DNA from: an uncultured Burkholderiales bacterium | Lineage (GTDB): Bacteria; Pseudomonadota; Gammaproteobacteria; Burkholderiales; Burkholderiaceae_C | Direction of reading: 5' to 3' | NCBI GenBank assembly: GCA_903952885.1 | Contig: CAJBHE010000113.1 | Coordinates: 1-13,972 of the forward strand | Length of the DNA stretch: 13,972 bases | The notes under the pieces: generated by a model | Database searches by the model: none | Told to the model about the DNA's origin: nothing | The model's input: only the letters and a program-made list of their open reading frames with translations | Made by a program: the position numbers and the translations under genes | Part shown: one piece after another, positions 1 through 7,163 of the stretch | How the letters are laid out: each line of letters starts with the position of its first letter | How positions within the stretch are numbered: position 1 is the stretch's first letter

Positions 1-1643
1 ATCAACACACCTTTGCGCTCGATGCGATACAGCGCTTCACAGCTTTGAATTTCTAGGTCATAGATGAAGCGCAGTTTGTCGTCGGATTGCAAGCGTGGCC
101 ACAGCACTTGGTGCACATCCAGCGTCATGTCGGAGTCTTCGCACGAGTATTCGGTGGCACGCGCCACGTCGACTTGCGAGAACGGAATTTGGTGCGCGCC
201 TTTGCCGCACAGGTCTTCGTAGTTCAAACCTTTGCGGCCCACATGCCGCTCGGCCAAGCTGGCTAGGCCGTGGGGCTTGTGCACTTCCAGCACATAACTT
301 TCCAGCATGGTGTCGTGCGCGTAGCCCTTCACCTCAATGCCGTGATTGGCCATGACGTGGCGGTCGTATTTGATGTGTTGGCCCAGCTTCTTGATGTCGG
401 CGTTTTCAAACCAAGGCTTGAGTTTGGCCAGCACTTCATTGATGGGCAGCTGTGTGGGTGCATCACCATAGCTGTGCGCCAGCGGGATGTAGCACGCTTC
501 GCCCGGCTTGACTGAAAAGCTCAAGCCCACAATCTCAGCGCGCATGGCGTCGAGTGATGTGGTCTCGGTGTCAAACGCCACCAGCTCGGCAGCATTGAGT
601 TTGGCCAGCCATGTGTCAAACATGGCCCACTCCAGCACACAGTCGTAATGCTTGTCGGTCACGGCCGACACCACTGCCTCGGGTTCGTCAAATAGGCTGG
701 GGTTGGGTTCAAACTTAGGTTTAGCGTATTTGTTGCCAGCCGCACTGTTTATGTCTGTGCCTTCGCTAATAGCGCGAGCCAAACCTTTGAAGCCATAGGT
801 TTCGTAAAAGGTTTGCAGTGCAGGCTTGTCTGGCTCGGCCAAGTGCAGAGCATCGAGTGCGGGCAAGCCCGGCACATAAGCCGACAAATCACAATCGGTT
901 TTCATGGTCACCAGCTGGCGGCCTGTAGGCAGCCACTCAACAGCTTGACGCAGGTTCTCGCCCGCCACGCCTTTGATGGCGCTGGCGTTTTGCAGCAAGT
1001 TGTCGAGCGAGCCGTATTCCATCAGCCACTTGGCGGCGGTCTTGGGGCCGACCTTGGCTACACCGGGCACGTTATCCACCGTGTCGCCCACCAAGGTTTG
1101 ATAGTCGATCATCAAATTCGGCGGCACGCCAAACTCAGCGGTCACGCCAGCCACGTCTCGCTTTTTGCCGTTCATGGTGTCCATGATGGTGATGTGTTCG
1201 TTCACCAACTGGCTCAAATCTTTGTCACCACTCGACACCACCACCGTCACGCCTTGCTTGGCAGCAGTCACGGCCAAAGTGGCAATCACGTCGTCGGCCT
1301 CGACGCCCGGTACATCCAACACCGTCCAGCCCAACATACGTACCATGGCGTGGATGGGTTCGATTTGCGAGCGCAAGTCATCAGGCATGGGCGAGCGGTT
1401 GGCTTTGTAAGCGGGGTACATCTCGTCGCGGAAAGTGGGGCCTTTGGCGTCAAACACACAAGCGGCCAACTGAGTGGGCACCTCTTTGCGCAGGGCCTGC
1501 ATCATGTTGATCATGCCGCGAATCGCACCTGTGGCGGCGCTGGTTGGGTCGCCTGGCACAGCGCGGAGGTCGGGCATGGCATGGAAAGCGCGGTATAGGT
1601 AGCTGGAGCCGTCGACCAGCAGCAATGTTTTGGATTCACTCAT
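1..1643 (-). CDS. polA: DNA polymerase I, N-terminal part (5' nuclease and 3'-5' exonuclease domains); 3' end beyond window
   Basis: Partial gene of about 547 visible codons, starting at the ATG at 1643-1641 and running off the left edge. The protein begins MSESKTLLLVDGSSYLYRAF, the classic start of the PolA 5' nuclease (flap/FEN) domain. Its metal-binding motifs follow in order: FDAKGPTFR, GVEADDVIATLA, SGDKDLSQLV and GDTVDNVPGV with KVGPKTAA. A DEDDy proofreading domain comes next: DTE (D358, E360), GQHIKYD (D427) and YSCEDSD (Y499, D503). The catalytic residues of both nuclease activities therefore appear intact. The last codons (ALYRIERKGVL) are the entrance to the polymerase domain, which lies outside the window. 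PolA fills gaps in repair and removes Okazaki primers. No good Shine-Dalgarno precedes the ATG (ACAACCT only). The repeat element at 1676-1982 ends only 32 bp upstream, so the promoter must overlap it. A long plus-strand reading frame through this gene is a shadow. Confidence 0.97.
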   Translation of the reverse strand, partial: MSESKTLLLVDGSSYLYRAFHAMPDLRAVPGDPTSAATGAIRGMINMMQALRKEVPTQLAACVFDAKGPTFRDEMYPAYKANRSPMPDDLRSQIEPIHAMVRMLGWTVLDVPGVEADDVIATLAVTAAKQGVTVVVSSGDKDLSQLVNEHITIMDTMNGKKRDVAGVTAEFGVPPNLMIDYQTLVGDTVDNVPGVAKVGPKTAAKWLMEYGSLDNLLQNASAIKGVAGENLRQAVEWLPTGRQLVTMKTDCDLSAYVPGLPALDALHLAEPDKPALQTFYETYGFKGLARAISEGTDINSAAGNKYAKPKFEPNPSLFDEPEAVVSAVTDKHYDCVLEWAMFDTWLAKLNAAELVAFDTETTSLDAMRAEIVGLSFSVKPGEACYIPLAHSYGDAPTQLPINEVLAKLKPWFENADIKKLGQHIKYDRHVMANHGIEVKGYAHDTMLESYVLEVHKPHGLASLAERHVGRKGLNYEDLCGKGAHQIPFSQVDVARATEYSCEDSDMTLDVHQVLWPRLQSDDKLRFIYDLEIQSCEALYRIERKGVL

Positions 1644-1690
1644 AGGTTGTGATTGTGCCTTGTGTGTTTTTTATTGCTGGGCTCGCTGGA

Positions 1691-1757
1691 CGCGGCTGGT
1701 GGGCGTCGCTGCTTCATGCTGGAGTACCAGAAATCATGGCGACGCCCACCAGCCACG
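1691..1757. repeat. Left hairpin of the intergenic element
   Basis: Arms at 1691-1709 and 1739-1757 pair at 18 of 19 positions, including 16 consecutive pairs (1694-1709 with 1739-1754). The 29-nt loop (1710-1738) can fold further by CTGG/CCAG (1719-1722 with 1727-1730) and CATG/CATG (1715-1718 with 1735-1738). Read on the minus strand, the loop carries CTGGTACTCCAGCATGA, matching the right hairpin's loop at all but one base. No U-run follows, so it is a poor intrinsic terminator. Confidence 0.9.
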
Positions 1758-1790
1758 CCCAGTCTGCGACATAGGTTTTGGCACGCCTGC

Positions 1791-1824
1791 TGCGTGGCTC
1801 GTGCCTTTGGCACATTGCCACGCA
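1791..1824. repeat. Central compound hairpin of the intergenic element
   Basis: TGCGTGGC (1791-1798) pairs perfectly with GCCACGCA (1817-1824). Inside it GTGCC (1801-1805) pairs with GGCAC (1809-1813) around a TTT loop. Two competing pairings exist: GGCACG (1780-1785) with CGTGCC (1800-1805), and ATTGCCAC (1814-1821) with GTGGCAAT (1852-1859). Mutually exclusive helices of this kind suit a switching RNA or a DNA-level recognition structure, but no function can be assigned. Confidence 0.75.
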
Positions 1825-1895
1825 AGAGAGAGTTCTGGACAAAGTAATTAGGTGGCAATCGCGACAGCGGAGCCACAACCCCGCAGGTCGTAGTC

Positions 1896-1971
1896 TTGGG
1901 GGTTGAGGGATGAGCGGGTGACGATTTCTGGTACCCCAGCATGAGGAACCCGCTCATCCCTCAGCCCCCAA
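1896..1971. repeat. Right hairpin of the intergenic element
   Basis: Arms at 1896-1919 and 1948-1971 form a 24-bp stem with one non-Watson-Crick pair (T1903 with G1964, a G-U wobble in RNA). The 28-nt loop (1920-1947) contains CTGGTACCCCAGCATGA. The stem sequence is unrelated to that of the left hairpin. The AGCGAGCCCAGC tail begins at the end of the right arm. Confidence 0.9.
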
Positions 1972-2014
1972 GCGAGCCCAGCACCAAAAGCCAAACTGTC
2001 ACCTAAGCGCCAAC

Positions 2015-2020
2015 TACAAT
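2015..2020 (+). promoter_or_regulatory. Possible -10 element of thrB
   Basis: TACAAT matches the sigma-70 -10 consensus at five of six positions. A transcript from it would start near 2027, upstream of the preferred thrB start (2049) but downstream of the alternative ATG at 2019. No good -35 box is visible at the expected spacing, so this is weak evidence. The sequence lies 32 bp beyond the right end of the repeat element. Confidence 0.3.
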
Positions 2021-2048
2021 GGCATCAACTTTTAATACCTTGGCAGTC

Positions 2049-3026
2049 ATGGCAGTTTTCACCGAAGTTTCAGAGTCCTCCGCGCAAGAACTGCTGACCC
2101 AACTCAAGCTTGGCGAACTGGTCGAACTCAAGGGCATCCAAGGCGGGATTGAGAACACCAATTACTTCCTTACCAGCAGCGAAGGCCAATTCGTGCTCAC
2201 GCTGTTTGAGCGCCTCACGCACGCGCAACTGCCGTTTTATCTCTACCTGATGAAACACTTGGCACAAGGCGGTATTCCTGTGCCAGACCCTGTGTCTAAC
2301 CAAGACGGTGACATCTTGCTCACCGTTAAAGGCAAACCTGCTGCGGTGGTCAATCGCTTGCGCGGAAAAAGCGAACTCAGCCCCACCGCTGCCCACTGCG
2401 CCGCTGTGGGCGACATGCTGGCCCGCATGCACTTAGCTGGCCGCGACTACAACCGCCAACAACCCAACCTGCGCGGCCTGCCTTGGTGGAACGACACCGT
2501 GCCAGTGGTGCTGCCGTATTTGAACGAGTCGCAAGCTGCGCTGATTCAAACTGAACTGGCCTACCAAAACCACACTGCAGCCTCGTCGGCCTACACCGCC
2601 CTGCCCCGTGGCCCTGTGCACGCCGACTTGTTCCGCGACAACGTGATGTTTGATGGCAGCGCAGAAGCGCCCGAGCTGAGTGGTTTCTTCGATTTTTACT
2701 TTGCAGGCGTGGACACTTGGCTGTTTGACTTGGCCGTGTGTTTGAACGACTGGTGCACCCACCACGATGAGGACATCCACGCTGATGGCCTGCACGATGC
2801 AGCCAAAGCGCAAGCGTTCATCGCCGCTTACCAATCGGTGCGGCCTTTCTCCCCCGCTGAGCGCCAGCTGCTCAACCCCATGTTGCGTGCGGGTGCCTTG
2901 CGTTTTTGGACTTCGCGCCTGTGGGACTTCCACCTGCCGCGCGAAGCCAGCATGCTTCAACCCCACGACCCCACACACTTTGAGCGTGTGTTGCGCCAGC
3001 GTGTGGCACACCCTGTCACACTCTGA
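2049..3026 (+). CDS. thrB: Homoserine kinase, aminoglycoside-phosphotransferase-fold type
   Basis: Phosphorylates homoserine with ATP in threonine biosynthesis, in the cytoplasm. The 325-residue product has the usual length of the APH-like (ThrB type II) family of Proteobacteria, which is unrelated to the GHMP-kinase ThrB of E. coli. Visible landmarks, numbered from this start, are the ATP-binding GGIENTNYFL (32-41), the catalytic loop HADLFRDN (191-198) and the metal-binding segment GFFDFYFAG (D215), followed by VDTWLFDLAVCLNDW. The frame is also open to an ATG at 2019, which would add ten residues. I prefer 2049 because MAVFTEVS is the usual family start and a possible -10 box overlaps the 2019 ATG. 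Neither start has a strong Shine-Dalgarno. The next gene starts 3 bp after the stop, so the two are probably co-transcribed. The start is the only real uncertainty. Confidence 0.93.
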   Translation: MAVFTEVSESSAQELLTQLKLGELVELKGIQGGIENTNYFLTSSEGQFVLTLFERLTHAQLPFYLYLMKHLAQGGIPVPDPVSNQDGDILLTVKGKPAAVVNRLRGKSELSPTAAHCAAVGDMLARMHLAGRDYNRQQPNLRGLPWWNDTVPVVLPYLNESQAALIQTELAYQNHTAASSAYTALPRGPVHADLFRDNVMFDGSAEAPELSGFFDFYFAGVDTWLFDLAVCLNDWCTHHDEDIHADGLHDAAKAQAFIAAYQSVRPFSPAERQLLNPMLRAGALRFWTSRLWDFHLPREASMLQPHDPTHFERVLRQRVAHPVTL

Positions 3027-3029
3027 CCT

Positions 3030-3806
3030 ATGAAACTCAACGTCGTTCCCGCAAAAACTGGCTCGCTCTGGGTGCGCCAAGGCATTCGCGCTTTTTGGAA
3101 GCAACCACTTGCACTCACGGGCTTGTTCTTCATGTTCATGGCCAGCATGTCCATCCTCTCCATCGTGCCTGTGGTGGGCAGTTTTTTGGCCTTGATGCTG
3201 CTGCCTGCGGCCACCTTGGGACTGATGGCGGCCACACGCGAGGTGGAGATGGGCAAATTCCCCATGCCATTCATCTTGGCGGCGGGCTTTAGAACGGGCA
3301 CAGAAGGCAAGCGCAACATGGTTGTGTTGGGTTTGATTTACGCCCTGTGCTTTTTAGGCGTGATGGGCTTGTCCACACTGATAGACGGCGGCGACTTTGC
3401 CAAGTTGTATTTGCTGGGTGGCTCACTGGAAATGGACACCATCATGGAGCCAGATTTTCAAAACGCCATGTGGCTGTCGCTCATGTTGTATTTGCCCTTG
3501 TCTTTGGTGTTTTGGCATGCCCCCGCCCTGACGCACTGGCATGGCGTCCCCTGGACAAAAAGTTTGTTCTTCAGCACCGTGGCATGCCTAAGCAACTGGC
3601 GTGCATTTTTGGTATTTGGCTTGATGTGGACGGCCATTTTCTTGGGCACCACCTTGGTCATCACTCTCATTGGCGGCTTGGTGGGCGATGGAGACTTTGC
3701 AGCCATGGCCTTGCTGCCCGCCATGCTGATGCTGGCGTCCATGTTTTTTTGCTCGTCGTATTACAGCTTCAAAGACTGCTTCACCTCAGACGTGATTTAT
3801 GCATGA
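3030..3806 (+). CDS. BPSS1780-family polytopic inner-membrane protein, function unknown
   Basis: 258 residues with several hydrophobic segments (roughly 27-67 as a helical pair, 96-117, 146-165, 191-215 and 223-242), so an integral inner-membrane protein. It resembles the family annotated in Burkholderiales as BPSS1780 membrane proteins. The segment FWHAPALTHWHGVPWTKSLF (161-180), followed by a pattern of ACLSNWRAF, is the most family-like stretch. No catalytic motif is evident and the biochemical role is unknown. It starts 3 bp after thrB and ends directly against the convergent uvrD: the two stop codons abut at 3806/3807 with no spacer and no visible terminator hairpin. I infer co-transcription with thrB. 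A role in amino acid export or metabolism cannot be claimed from position alone. Confidence 0.88.
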   Translation: MKLNVVPAKTGSLWVRQGIRAFWKQPLALTGLFFMFMASMSILSIVPVVGSFLALMLLPAATLGLMAATREVEMGKFPMPFILAAGFRTGTEGKRNMVVLGLIYALCFLGVMGLSTLIDGGDFAKLYLLGGSLEMDTIMEPDFQNAMWLSLMLYLPLSLVFWHAPALTHWHGVPWTKSLFFSTVACLSNWRAFLVFGLMWTAIFLGTTLVITLIGGLVGDGDFAAMALLPAMLMLASMFFCSSYYSFKDCFTSDVIYA

Positions 3807-6257
3807 TCACACCTGCGTGAGCTTGGCCACACTCAGCGCCAGCCACTTGGTGCCGTGACGGGGGAAGTTGACCTGCGCACGGGCATCGTCGCCGACACCT
3901 TCGATGCTCAGCACTGCACCCTCACCAAACTTGGCGTGAAATACCTGCACGCCGCTGCGCACCCAAGCATTGGGGCCACTGGCCATAGGTGCAGCTCGCT
4001 GAGGCACTGGCGAAGGTGCTGCGGCAGTGGCCGCACCACCGCCCCAAGCGTTGTTAGACCACGCAGGGTTTTGCCAGGCATCGCGCCTTGAGGGCATGGC
4101 ATCAGCAAAGGCTGAACGTGCAGGTGTGATCCACTTCATCGTGTGCTCGGGCAGCTCTTCAAAGAAACGGCTTTTCAGGTTGTAGCGCGTTTGGCCATGC
4201 AGCATGCGGGTCTGCGAATGGCTGAGGTACAAACGCTTGCGCGCACGCGTGATGGCCACATACATGAGACGGCGCTCTTCTTCGAGGCCATCAAAGTCGT
4301 TCATCGAATTTTCATGAGGGAACAAGCCCTCTTCCATCCCCGTGATGAACACACAGTCAAACTCCAAGCCCTTGGAGGCATGCACCGTCATCAACTGAAT
4401 CGCGTCTTGCCCCGCTTGCGCTTGGTTGTCCCCCGACTCCAACGCGGCGTGCGTGAGGAAGGCCGCCAAGGGCGACAGGGTTTCGCCAGTGTCTGCGTTG
4501 ATCATGGTTTGAGTTGCGGGCTGGCGAGTGACTGCTTCATCAGCTATGTCAGCTGAGGCCGCATTCACATCCATCACCACAGGCTGGCCGTGCTCGTCCA
4601 CCGGCAAGGCGATGGCATCACGACCAAAACCTTCTTGCGTCACAAAGCTCTCGGCGGCGTTGACCAATTCCTGCAAGTTTTCAATGCGGTCTTGGCCTTC
4701 GCGCTCGGTTTGGTAGTGGGCAATCAAGCCCGAGTGGTCCAGCAGCAGCTCAATGATTTGGCGCAAGTTTTGACCCTGTGTTTGTTCGCGCAACACATCA
4801 ATCTTGGCCACAAAGGCGCTGAGGTTGGCCCCTGCTTTGCCAGCCACCGCAGTGACGGCATCACTCATGGCGCAGCCCATGGCGCGCGAAGCGTCTTGCA
4901 GCTGCTCGACGCTGCGCGCCCCAATGCCACGCGGCGGAAAGTTGACCACGCGCATGAAGCTGGTGTCGTCGCGTGGGTTCTCTAACAAACGCAGATAGGC
5001 CAGCGCGTGTTTGATCTCAGCGCGTTCAAAAAAGCGCAAGCCACCGTAAACACGGTAAGGCATGGCGGCGTTGAAGAGCGCAGTTTCAATCACGCGGCTT
5101 TGTGCGTTGCTGCGGTAGAGCACCGCAATTTCGCTTCGGTGCTGCACACCGTTTGTGCCGTCGCCGTCTTTGCCATCGCGCAAGAGTTGCTTCATCTCTT
5201 CCACCATCCATTGCGCTTCGGCAAAGTCGGTGGGCGACTCATACACACGCACAGGCTCGCCAGCACCTTGGGTGGTGTGCAGGTTTTTACCCAAGCGGCC
5301 TTTGTTGTGGCTAATCAGGTGGTTGGCGCTGTCCAAGATGTTGCTGAAGCTGCGGTAGTTTTGCTCTAGCTTGATTTGGTTGGTCACGTTGTACTCGCGC
5401 ACAAAGTCGGCCATGTTGCCCACGCGTGCGCCGCGGAAGGCGTAAATGCTTTGGTCATCGTCGCCCACGGCCAAGATAGTGCCACCGCCGCCATCGACAG
5501 GGCCAGCGAGCTGTTTGAGCCACGCGTATTGCAGCTTGTTGGTGTCTTGAAACTCGTCCACCATGATGTGCTGAAAGCGACGGCGGTAGTGCTCGCGCAG
5601 TGCATCGTTGTCGCGCAGCAGCTCATATGAGCGCAGCATGAGTTCACCAAAGTCCACCACGCCTTCGCGTTGGCATTGGGCTTCGTAAAGCTCATACAGC
5701 TCCACACGCTTACGGTCATCGGGGTCACGCACCACCACGTCTTTGGGGCGCAGGCCGTCTTCTTTGCAACTGGCGATGAAACGCATGGTTTGCTTGGCTG
5801 GGTAACGCTCGTCATCCACCTGAAACTGCTTGCTCAAGCGCTTGATGGCACTCAGCTGGTCTTGGGTGTCCAAGATTTGGAAAGACTGTGGCAAGTTGGC
5901 CATCTTCCAGTGGGCACGCAAAAAGCGGTTGCACAACCCGTGAAACGTGCCCACCCACATGCCACGCACATTCACTGGCAGCATGGCCGACAAACGGGTG
6001 AGCATTTCTTTGGCCGCCTTGTTGGTAAACGTCACCGCCAACAAACCGCCCGGCGACACCTGCCCCGTTTGCATGAGCCACGCAATGCGCGTGGTCAGCA
6101 CCCGCGTCTTGCCCGAACCTGCGCCCGCCAAGATGAGGGCATGCGCCTGCGGCAATGTCACTGCCGCCGCTTGTTCGTTGTTGAGGCCTTGGAGCAAGGG
6201 GGATGTTTGTGGTGTGACCGAAACCGGTTGGGTATCAAACCCGTCAAAAGATTGCAT
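3807..6257 (-). CDS. uvrD: ATP-dependent DNA helicase UvrD (superfamily 1A, 3'-5')
   Basis: 816 residues with the full set of SF1A motifs: Walker A AGAGSGKT (44-51), AVTFTNKAAKEM (74-85), Walker B VDEFQDTN (233-240), GDDDQSIYAFRG (265-276), LEQNYRS (297-303), LMTVHASKGLEFD (622-634) and LMYVAITRARKRLYL (664-678). The C-terminal 50 residues (VRSGVQVFHAKFGEGAVLSI onward) form the Tudor-like domain that in UvrD/PcrA contacts RNA polymerase. It acts in nucleotide excision repair, mismatch repair and removal of stalled complexes. It is about 95 residues longer than E. coli UvrD, partly from a loop near 543-600 in subdomain 2B and partly from an Ala/Pro-rich linker at about 728-764. It follows the hydrolase gene on the same strand after 45 bp. 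It may be read through from there or from its own promoter; TAAAAT lies just upstream of the ATG. It could also be annotated as Rep or PcrA, but the C-terminal domain favours UvrD. Confidence 0.95.
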   Translation of the reverse strand: MQSFDGFDTQPVSVTPQTSPLLQGLNNEQAAAVTLPQAHALILAGAGSGKTRVLTTRIAWLMQTGQVSPGGLLAVTFTNKAAKEMLTRLSAMLPVNVRGMWVGTFHGLCNRFLRAHWKMANLPQSFQILDTQDQLSAIKRLSKQFQVDDERYPAKQTMRFIASCKEDGLRPKDVVVRDPDDRKRVELYELYEAQCQREGVVDFGELMLRSYELLRDNDALREHYRRRFQHIMVDEFQDTNKLQYAWLKQLAGPVDGGGGTILAVGDDDQSIYAFRGARVGNMADFVREYNVTNQIKLEQNYRSFSNILDSANHLISHNKGRLGKNLHTTQGAGEPVRVYESPTDFAEAQWMVEEMKQLLRDGKDGDGTNGVQHRSEIAVLYRSNAQSRVIETALFNAAMPYRVYGGLRFFERAEIKHALAYLRLLENPRDDTSFMRVVNFPPRGIGARSVEQLQDASRAMGCAMSDAVTAVAGKAGANLSAFVAKIDVLREQTQGQNLRQIIELLLDHSGLIAHYQTEREGQDRIENLQELVNAAESFVTQEGFGRDAIALPVDEHGQPVVMDVNAASADIADEAVTRQPATQTMINADTGETLSPLAAFLTHAALESGDNQAQAGQDAIQLMTVHASKGLEFDCVFITGMEEGLFPHENSMNDFDGLEEERRLMYVAITRARKRLYLSHSQTRMLHGQTRYNLKSRFFEELPEHTMKWITPARSAFADAMPSRRDAWQNPAWSNNAWGGGAATAAAPSPVPQRAAPMASGPNAWVRSGVQVFHAKFGEGAVLSIEGVGDDARAQVNFPRHGTKWLALSVAKLTQV

Positions 6258-6302
6258 GAAGCGATTTTAGAAGCCCCTCACACATAACGCACATGAATGA
6301 CG

Positions 6303-7163
6303 CTATTGTTTAGCAAGCAACGCGCTCGCTAGCGTGTGCAAGCGGTGACCAGGCTGCGTAAGCGCTTCGACAATGCTGAAGTGTTGCAAGCCCTCTAAGG
6401 TCTCGGCCACAGGCACGCGTTCTTTGCCCCAGGACTGCTGAATCAAAAAGTTATGGCGAATGAACTCTTCACTCTCAATGCCTCCCGCTACGCTAAACAG
6501 CGTGCCTTGCTTCGGGGCTGGCATCCACGCTGGGCTGTTGCGCAGCACCACATCGTCGGTCAAGCGCAAGCTGTCTTTGAGGTACGGCGTGGCTTGCACC
6601 GAAGCAAGCTCGTACAAGCCAGAAATCGACAACGCTTTGGTCACCAAATGTGCCGGCAAATCAGCGGCATAAGCTTTCCAATCACAGGCCAGCAACATGG
6701 TCACCAAGTGACCCCCTGCTGAATGCCCCACCAATGTGATGCGGCTGGGGTCGCCACCAAAGCGATGGATGTTGCGCCAGACCCATGCCAAGCACTTGAC
6801 CATTTGCAGCGTGATGTCTGACACCGTCACTGCGGGACATAGCGCATAGTTGGGCACCACCACATGCGCACCTTGTGCGGTGAATGTGGGGGCGATGAAC
6901 GAGTGGTCAGCCTTGTCGAGTGATCGCCAATACCCGCCGTGGATGAAAACCACCACGGGTGCTTTGTCAGAGGCTGTATCGCTAAGAAAAATATCCAAGG
7001 TTTCGTTCAAGCCACGGCCATAGGCCACATCTTGAAAACAACGGTGCGTGGCACGCACGTGTGCGGATGTCTCGCTCCAATGCGCAAAGTGGGCCGCATG
7101 CTCGGGCACCAAGGCGCGGTTGTTGTACATGCGGTCGTACCAAGCGCCGTCACGTTGCGTCAT
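6303..7163 (-). CDS. Alpha/beta hydrolase (esterase / kynurenine-formamidase-like)
   Basis: 286 residues with an alpha/beta-hydrolase fold. The oxyanion-hole motif HGGYW (75-79) and the nucleophile elbow GHSAGG (Ser148) are clear. Probable acid and base are Glu230 or Glu232 in AGGIESEEF and His261 in LQHFSI. HGGYW is typical of arylformamidase-like and carboxylesterase-like family members. No signal peptide is evident, so it is probably cytoplasmic. The ATG overlaps the stop of the TonB-dependent receptor by 4 bases (ATGA, 7160-7163), and GGAG lies about eight bases upstream within the receptor gene, so the two are translationally coupled. I infer that it hydrolyses an ester or amide in whatever the receptor imports, as siderophore esterases do. 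The alternative, N-formylkynurenine hydrolysis, has no supporting kyn genes in the window. Confidence 0.88.
   Translation of the reverse strand: MTQRDGAWYDRMYNNRALVPEHAAHFAHWSETSAHVRATHRCFQDVAYGRGLNETLDIFLSDTASDKAPVVVFIHGGYWRSLDKADHSFIAPTFTAQGAHVVVPNYALCPAVTVSDITLQMVKCLAWVWRNIHRFGGDPSRITLVGHSAGGHLVTMLLACDWKAYAADLPAHLVTKALSISGLYELASVQATPYLKDSLRLTDDVVLRNSPAWMPAPKQGTLFSVAGGIESEEFIRHNFLIQQSWGKERVPVAETLEGLQHFSIVEALTQPGHRLHTLASALLAKQ

Larger units (their letters stand above)
1676..1982. repeat. 307-bp intergenic element with 12-bp terminal inverted repeats and paired inverted hairpin units
   Basis: The element fills most of the 405-bp gap between polA and thrB. Its ends are perfect inverted repeats: GCTGGGCTCGCT at 1676-1687 and AGCGAGCCCAGC at 1971-1982. 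Each end carries a hairpin unit, and the two units (1676-1770 and 1887-1982) are copies in opposite orientation. Read outward, each has an inner flank GTCG[CT]AG[AT]CT(T)GGG, a long stem, a loop containing CTGGTACYCCAGCATGA, the returning stem, and the AGCGAGCCCAGC tail. Flanks and loop are conserved between the units while the stem sequences are unrelated. The central 116 bp (1771-1886) contains a third hairpin. There is no transposase, no convincing target-site duplication and no credible gene. It could be a MITE-like or REP-like chromosomal repeat, a single-strand recombination substrate, or a structured RNA. The structure is seen directly; the class is inferred. Confidence 0.85.

Noticed and set aside
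813..1598. A 261-codon plus-strand frame opposite polA
   Set aside because: It is antisense to strongly recognised PolA coding sequence, and its His/Gln/Val-rich composition is typical of a reverse-strand shadow.
1691..1757. Element hairpins as integron attC sites
   Set aside because: The core-site consensus boxes and extrahelical-base pattern of attC are not visible, and here the loop is conserved, whereas in attC the terminal loop is variable.
1640..1957. A 105-codon minus-strand frame across the intergenic element
   Set aside because: It runs through both hairpins and overlaps the polA start. It is a by-product of the repeat's GC-rich composition, with no ribosome-binding site and no domain.
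1660..1998. Target-site duplication flanking the 307-bp element
   Set aside because: The bases outside the two 12-bp repeats (TTTTTTATT on the left, ACCAAAAG on the right) share no convincing direct repeat, so recent transposition with duplication is not supported.
2433..3104. A 223-codon minus-strand frame opposite thrB
   Set aside because: It is antisense to an unmistakable homoserine kinase and has no recognisable motif.
5670..6287. A 205-codon plus-strand frame opposite uvrD
   Set aside because: It is a shadow of the Walker A and N-terminal region of UvrD, with low-complexity composition.
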